DNA of 25,844 nucleotides from assembly GCA_005223375.1 (NCBI GenBank), contig RXOD01004220.1, forward strand, positions 1 through 25,844, written 5' to 3'. A model generated the notes under the pieces. It had not been told where the DNA came from. It saw nothing but the letters and a program-made list of their open reading frames with translations, and searched no databases. How positions within the stretch are numbered: the first letter of the stretch is position 1; each line of letters begins with the position of its first letter. The DNA comes from Amoebophrya sp. AT5.2. Its lineage: Eukaryota; Sar; Dinophyceae; Syndiniales; Amoebophryaceae. The position numbers and the translations under genes are program-made. Positions 21,868 through 25,844 of this stretch are shown here, piece by piece.

Positions 21868-22044
21868 AGCTGAAGCGTCCTGCGAATGCTTTTCCGCGAA
21901 CAGCCGCTCTGCGGCAATGCGTCCCGCTATTTGCATTTGCTCGCGAGGTGCGCGAACGGGGCGAGCAAAGGGATGGAGAGGCGAAGCAGTCCCGCGGAAA
22001 ACGGAGCCAGTGAAGTTAGAGCAGGAGGCTCAGACGCTTCAGCT
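21868..22044. repeat. Nested imperfect palindrome (~177 bp)
   Basis: Three complementary pairs lie in nested order: AGCTGAAGCGTC (21868-21879) with GACGCTTCAGCT (22033-22044); TTTTCCGCG (21890-21898) with CGCGGAAAA (21993-22001); TTTGCTCGC (21936-21944) with GCGAGCAAA (21961-21969). The whole could fold into a long imperfect hairpin. It starts 25 bases after the stop of the kinase-like frame. It may be a small inverted-repeat element or an introner-type insert, or a structured RNA. Confidence 0.7.
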
Positions 22045-22143
22045 CCAAGATCTTTCCTGCTCGTGGTTCAACGATCAAAGCGCCTGGCTGGAGTAGAAGG
22101 ATGGCCGAAGAAGTTGTAAACGCCCCGCCTCCGCCGGTCGCAC

Positions 22144-22320
22144 GTTGGGGAACACGCTCAGACGCCGGGCCTCCCCCTGGGCCACCTGTCTGACCACTCG
22201 GGCGCCGCAGCTCAAGCGCAGGGACACCCCGCCCCCTTCCGCGCGACGGTTACTGACTTGGTGGGTTTATTTTTGTTGGTCATGGACGAGGATGCGCACA
22301 AGGACAAGGCCGTGCGCTAA
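22144..22320 (+). pseudogene. Possible downstream exon of the kinase-like gene
   Basis: A GC-rich frame reads VGEHAQTPGLPLGHLSDHSG, then PFRATVTDLVGLFLLVMDED and ends at TAA 22318-22320. The TDLVGLFLLV string could be the kinase helix F region (D-x-x-G-x-x-L). The link to the fragment at 21559 rests on proximity and this weak resemblance; the palindrome lies between them. Confidence 0.2.
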
Positions 22321-24072
22321 TCCAAGACCCTCGCGGCGGTAGTGCGGTGGTGAGGCTTTGCCGGCGTTTTTTATTTTTAAGCAATGTAAAGGACTAGACT
22401 TTGAAAGCTCGCCGCATAAAGCTCGCGCGCAGCCGCGTAGCATACTCGGGCGCGCGTGTAGATGTAGCATAAGCACTCTATAAAGAGATGCGCACTATTT
22501 TCCTGACCGTTGAGGGAAGCGAGGCATGACGCAGCGCAAGCGTACAGAAGAGGCACGGCGGCGGGTTTTTCATTTACGACTCAGCCACGGCCACGGCGAC
22601 AACTCCCACCCCCAGGGCCAGGGAGCAATAGGCATCCGGATCGACTTGGTCACAGACACAGTTCGCCAGACATGTCCCGCGGCTGTGGCGCGGCGAGCGG
22701 CCGCGAGCAATCGTAATCGACCCACCCCGGCGCCCGCCCCCGGCGTCGCCGCATTCGCTCGCTGCGTCGCTTTTGCTCCGAGCTATGTCAGAAGCAAGTA
22801 GCAACGTGCTTCATTTTCCGCAAGAAAGAAGGGACCGACAGGCCTAAGAAACAAAAGCTACACCTTCAGCCTTGCTTCGGGCGGGGGGAATTGCGTTCAT
22901 CTAGTACGTAGGAAAAACAATAGCACAATGCTGCAAGACCAAGAGCAAGACATACTAGACAAAATACTGAAACCTGCTTGCTCAAACTCGAAGTTGCCGC
23001 ACGATCAAAATAATCAGTACCCGCACGAATTGTGGTAGACTCATGGATGAGGGCCACAGTGCTCCTGGAATAGTATGTGCACGTAAGAGTTGTAACAATT
23101 CGGCGCTCGTCAGTCTTAGTGCATGTGCTTTTTATAGAACGACCACGAAGTACAAAACTGAGCCGATGCCTGGCGCCACAGATTCCCGCGCGCAGCTTCG
23201 CATACTAGCATTAGAGCGCAGCGGGCGATGTCAAGGCGACGAATGGGGATGAGCATCTTGTTATCATCGCTGAAACATAGACTCCGTCATCGAAACCATA
23301 ACCAACCAGATGTAGTCAGTCTGGAACTGAATGATGTTGCTTCCCACTCGCGCACTCGAACTCGAATCATTTCCTTTTCTTTCTTCATACGTTGTGTCCG
23401 TTTCTTCAGCGTCAGCGTCCATCCGTTTCGATGCTCGATTGTTGTTGTCCACCTCATTGATTATGGTGCCGAGAAAAACAGATGAGACAGAGTCCGAGAG
23501 ATGCTGTTTTCAGCCAGCTATGCGATTGACATGAGAGAGGATCATCGCCGGCGATCAATAAGCGGGTCATCACAACGGCAACGAACTCGTGATATGAAGA
23601 TTGCAATTGCTACCAGGTGCATATATATTTATGCGTTTTTTCCTCGTGGCTCACGTTCGCCGTTGCGCATCCGCGGCAGTCGCGTCGCCCACGCATTGTA
23701 CGACCACGCACGCCGAAGTTGAGAAATAAAGTAAACCGTCATCATCTTCAATGTAGAAGCCTTTTCTTTGTTCTTTCTTTTTGTACTGCTCGGGAAAGTA
23801 TGTAGTAGAAACCAAACTAACGCCGTGTTGATATGGACCGTAGTCGTACCGGTAACGGCCGAGTTCTCGAACTCATTGTGAGCGTGGCGTGAGCAAGCAG
23901 CTCACGACGCCGCAAGTAGTTGTTCAAAAAGAGCCGCAAAACAAAGAAACATGCTGTAGCGAGGGCCACTTCTCCGTTGGCTGGAGTTGGTGCATCGTCA
24001 CGACGTTCTCGCTTTCCTCGTTTCGCGGCTGAGCAGCTCGCAGCCAGGTCTGCGACCTCCTTGCGCGACAGG
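22321..24072. other. Intergenic before LCB2, nothing supported
   Basis: A His/Pro/Arg-rich frame at 22526-22801 is GC-rich and could be coding, but shows no domain and overlaps other frames. AAAGCTCGC is repeated near 22402 and 22419. The rest, to 24072, has only short frames. The LCB2 frame is open upstream of its ATG to 23920 without an in-frame ATG. Confidence 0.45.
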
Positions 24073-25844
24073 ATGACGGCGGAGTTTACCGAATTTCGGC
24101 CGCAGGAAATCTCGCTGACATGGTGGGGGGCTCTGATGACAATCTGGAGCTACGTCTACGTCTTCACACTCGCGCTCTTCAAAGAGACGGTGCTAAGAAA
24201 GAGCTCGTTCTTTGAAGTTCATCTCAAACCGAACAGGAAAAAATGAATGTGTATGAAGCTGCTATTGTCGTTCTACGTCTACGCAGGGAGGCTCCTCGTT
24301 GTTTCGTCTCCTAGATTGAAGATTCTGTGCTTCAGCTTCTGCTTGAATGTCCTCTGCCACTCACTTCGCTTTGACGGTGCTGAACAAAATTCAGGTGTGG
24401 CATCTGCAGTCACTGCTCCACATTGAGCCGGGGTACACTTTCCGGCGCCGTAGACGTCCTGGGTACGAGGCCGTTTTCATCGAGCACGGCTATGGCTCTC
24501 TAGCGGACTGCTGGAATCGACCCATCTCTTCGTCGCCCGGCGCTTACGTCAAGGTTGTCAAGCGAGAGAGGAAAAGCCAAACCTTTTTCCAGCCCCTGAA
24601 GCCACTCACGCTCACGGATGAAGAGGTAAGCGACACCAGCGACATGCTGGAGCTGGCTTGAGATTTTCGCTTCTTGTCCGTCCCCGTACAACGCTGAAAT
24701 TGATTTGCTTAAAATTTGCAATGAATCGAAATCCGTTTCGTTTGGTAGCTGCGGCAGGCATCGCATACATAGACGTTTTTCATAGAAGACCACTTTTTGT
24801 CCTCTCGTCGCCAATCCCAGGTTCTTTCGACGAACCTTGCTTCCTACAACTACCTGGGGTTTGGTGGTGTGGATAATTTCTGCACGGAGTTCGTGGCGAA
24901 TTGCATCGCTGGCCCGTGCGGGTTTTCCACCTGCGCCGCGCGTGGCGGGCATGCTGGTACGCGGCGCATCCACTTGGAACTCGAAGCCAAGATCGCCGAC
25001 TTCCTCGGAAAAGAGGACGCGCTCGTGTACGGGATGGGCTTCGCGACGAATTCTATCCACATCCCCGCCTTGGTGGATCCCGAAGGCAACGGCAAGGACT
25101 GTCTGATTCTCTCGGACATTCTGAACCACCGGTCCATTGTTGAAGGGGTACGGATGAGCGGCGTGACGGTGCGGGCATTCAAGCACAACGACATGGTGGA
25201 TCTGGAGGACAAGCTGAAGACGGCGTGCCGAGAGACAAGTTCGGCTTGCTCGACGAAAACGTGTTCTTCTTCGTCCTCGTCGAGCAGCAGCTCGTGGAGC
25301 AGCTCGTCGGCAACACCACCAGCAGGAGGCGAAGAGGATGATTCATCTTCCGCGGCAAGTCGCTCATCAGATGGAAGCACTTGCAGGTGGCGCAAGATCA
25401 TCGTGATCGTGGAGGGTATCTACTCCATGGAGGGTGACTTCTGCCGCCTGCGGGAGACGGTCGCGCTGAAGAACAAATACGGCGCCTACCTCTACCTGGA
25501 CGAGGCACACTCCATAGGCGCGGTGGGGAAGAGCGGCCGCGGCGTGTCGGAACTGCTGAACGTGCCCACGGGAAAAGTGGACGTGATGATGGGAACCTTT
25601 ACAAAATCGTTCGGCAGCGCGGGAGGCTACATCGCGGGAGACAAGGCGGTGATCGACGCGCTGCGAAAAAACGCAGCGAGTTCGGGCTTCAGCGTGTCCA
25701 TGAGCCCAGCGTGCGCAGCGCAAGCGTACGCGGCGCTACACGTGATCCAAATGGACCCAGTCAAATTAAGGGGGGGATCAACCCGTTTTCCTGGCCATTG
25801 GTCTGGTGGTGGCGGGCTTGTAGTTCGTCTGGTAGTTGGTCTGG
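24073..25844 (+). CDS. SPTLC2: Serine palmitoyltransferase subunit 2 (LCB2/SPTLC2), 3' incomplete
   Basis: Proposed exons are 24073-24189, 24395-24625 and 24821-about 25764; the first junction is the least certain (24410 is an alternative start for exon 2). The enzyme condenses serine with palmitoyl-CoA using PLP, the first step of sphingolipid synthesis, in the ER membrane with LCB1. A membrane segment is visible (WWGALMTIWSYVYVFTLALF). Family blocks follow: DCWNRPISSSPGAYV, NLASYNYLGFG, STCAARGGHAGTRRIHLELE, VYGMGFATNSIHIPALV, IVEGIYSMEGDF, YLDEAHSIGAVGKSGRGVSE and MMGTFTKSFGSAGGYI, where the Lys of TFTK is the PLP Schiff-base residue. SDILNHRS replaces the usual SDELNHAS. A Ser-rich stretch of about 40-50 residues is inserted before the IVEGIYSMEG block. 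The gene runs off the window after an introner-like start near 25765. Confidence 0.95.
25765..25844 (+). mobile_element. Left end of a second introner-like intron (truncated by the window)
   Basis: The LCB2 coding similarity stops after VIQMDPVK, with no GT donor. From about 25765 the sequence ATTAAGG...ATCAACCCGTTTTCCTGG matches the start of the intron at 13544 (ATAAGG...GAGCAACCCATTTTCCTGG). The remaining bases are a TGGTCTGG-type repeat. The frame stays open to the window end, so a gene caller would wrongly extend the exon. Confidence 0.65.

Noticed and set aside
1..25844. CRISPR arrays, bacterial operons or ribosome-binding sites
   Set aside because: Genes are clearly spliced and eukaryotic; no spaced direct-repeat array is present.

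Overview
The window looks like nuclear DNA of a unicellular eukaryote, probably an alveolate on the dinoflagellate side. Genes are spliced with mostly GT-AG introns of about 115-600 nt. Coding exons are GC-rich with G/C third positions, the DNA between them is AT-richer, and every gene I can support lies on the + strand. Two sites look like introner insertions: a non-canonical intron bounded by a direct repeat, and a related 5' end at the right edge. Invasive introners of this kind are known from the dinoflagellate parasite Amoebophrya (Syndiniales). That makes an Amoebophrya-like source my best guess, but it is an inference.

Layout, left to right. (1) 1-1146: an AT-rich repeat tract and one weak two-exon candidate. 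(2) 1147-5731: a two-exon, 1403-residue hAT-transposase-like protein. (3) 7026-about 7884: a Gln/Gly/Pro-rich low-complexity protein, with possible extra exons to 8253. (4) 9266-11354: a two-exon secretory protein with a signal peptide, a CS/p23-like domain, a Cys-rich module and FN3-like repeat sequence, ending in KSEL. (5) 11841-14372: a five-exon ankyrin-repeat protein with a dynein-AAA-like N-terminus and a Lys/Ala tail; one of its introns is the introner. (6) 15628-19259: an eight-exon paralogue of gene 4 ending in KAEL. (7) 20537-20848: NOP10, two exons. (8) About 21559-22320: a degenerate protein-kinase-like fragment beside a nested palindrome. (9) 24073-window end: serine palmitoyltransferase subunit 2 (LCB2/SPTLC2), 3' truncated by the window edge.

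How the genes relate. NOP10 (H/ACA snoRNP) and LCB2 (sphingolipid synthesis) are housekeeping genes and confirm the splicing model, because the predicted proteins match their families across the junctions. The most distinctive content is the pair of ER-type CS + Cys-rich + FN3-like proteins that bracket the ankyrin gene. They share module order, a sequon in the CS domain, KxEL-type C-termini and one exact intron position, yet have one versus seven introns. No operon-like functional cluster is evident. All exon models here were made by eye from frame and splice signals, without alignment software or transcript data.
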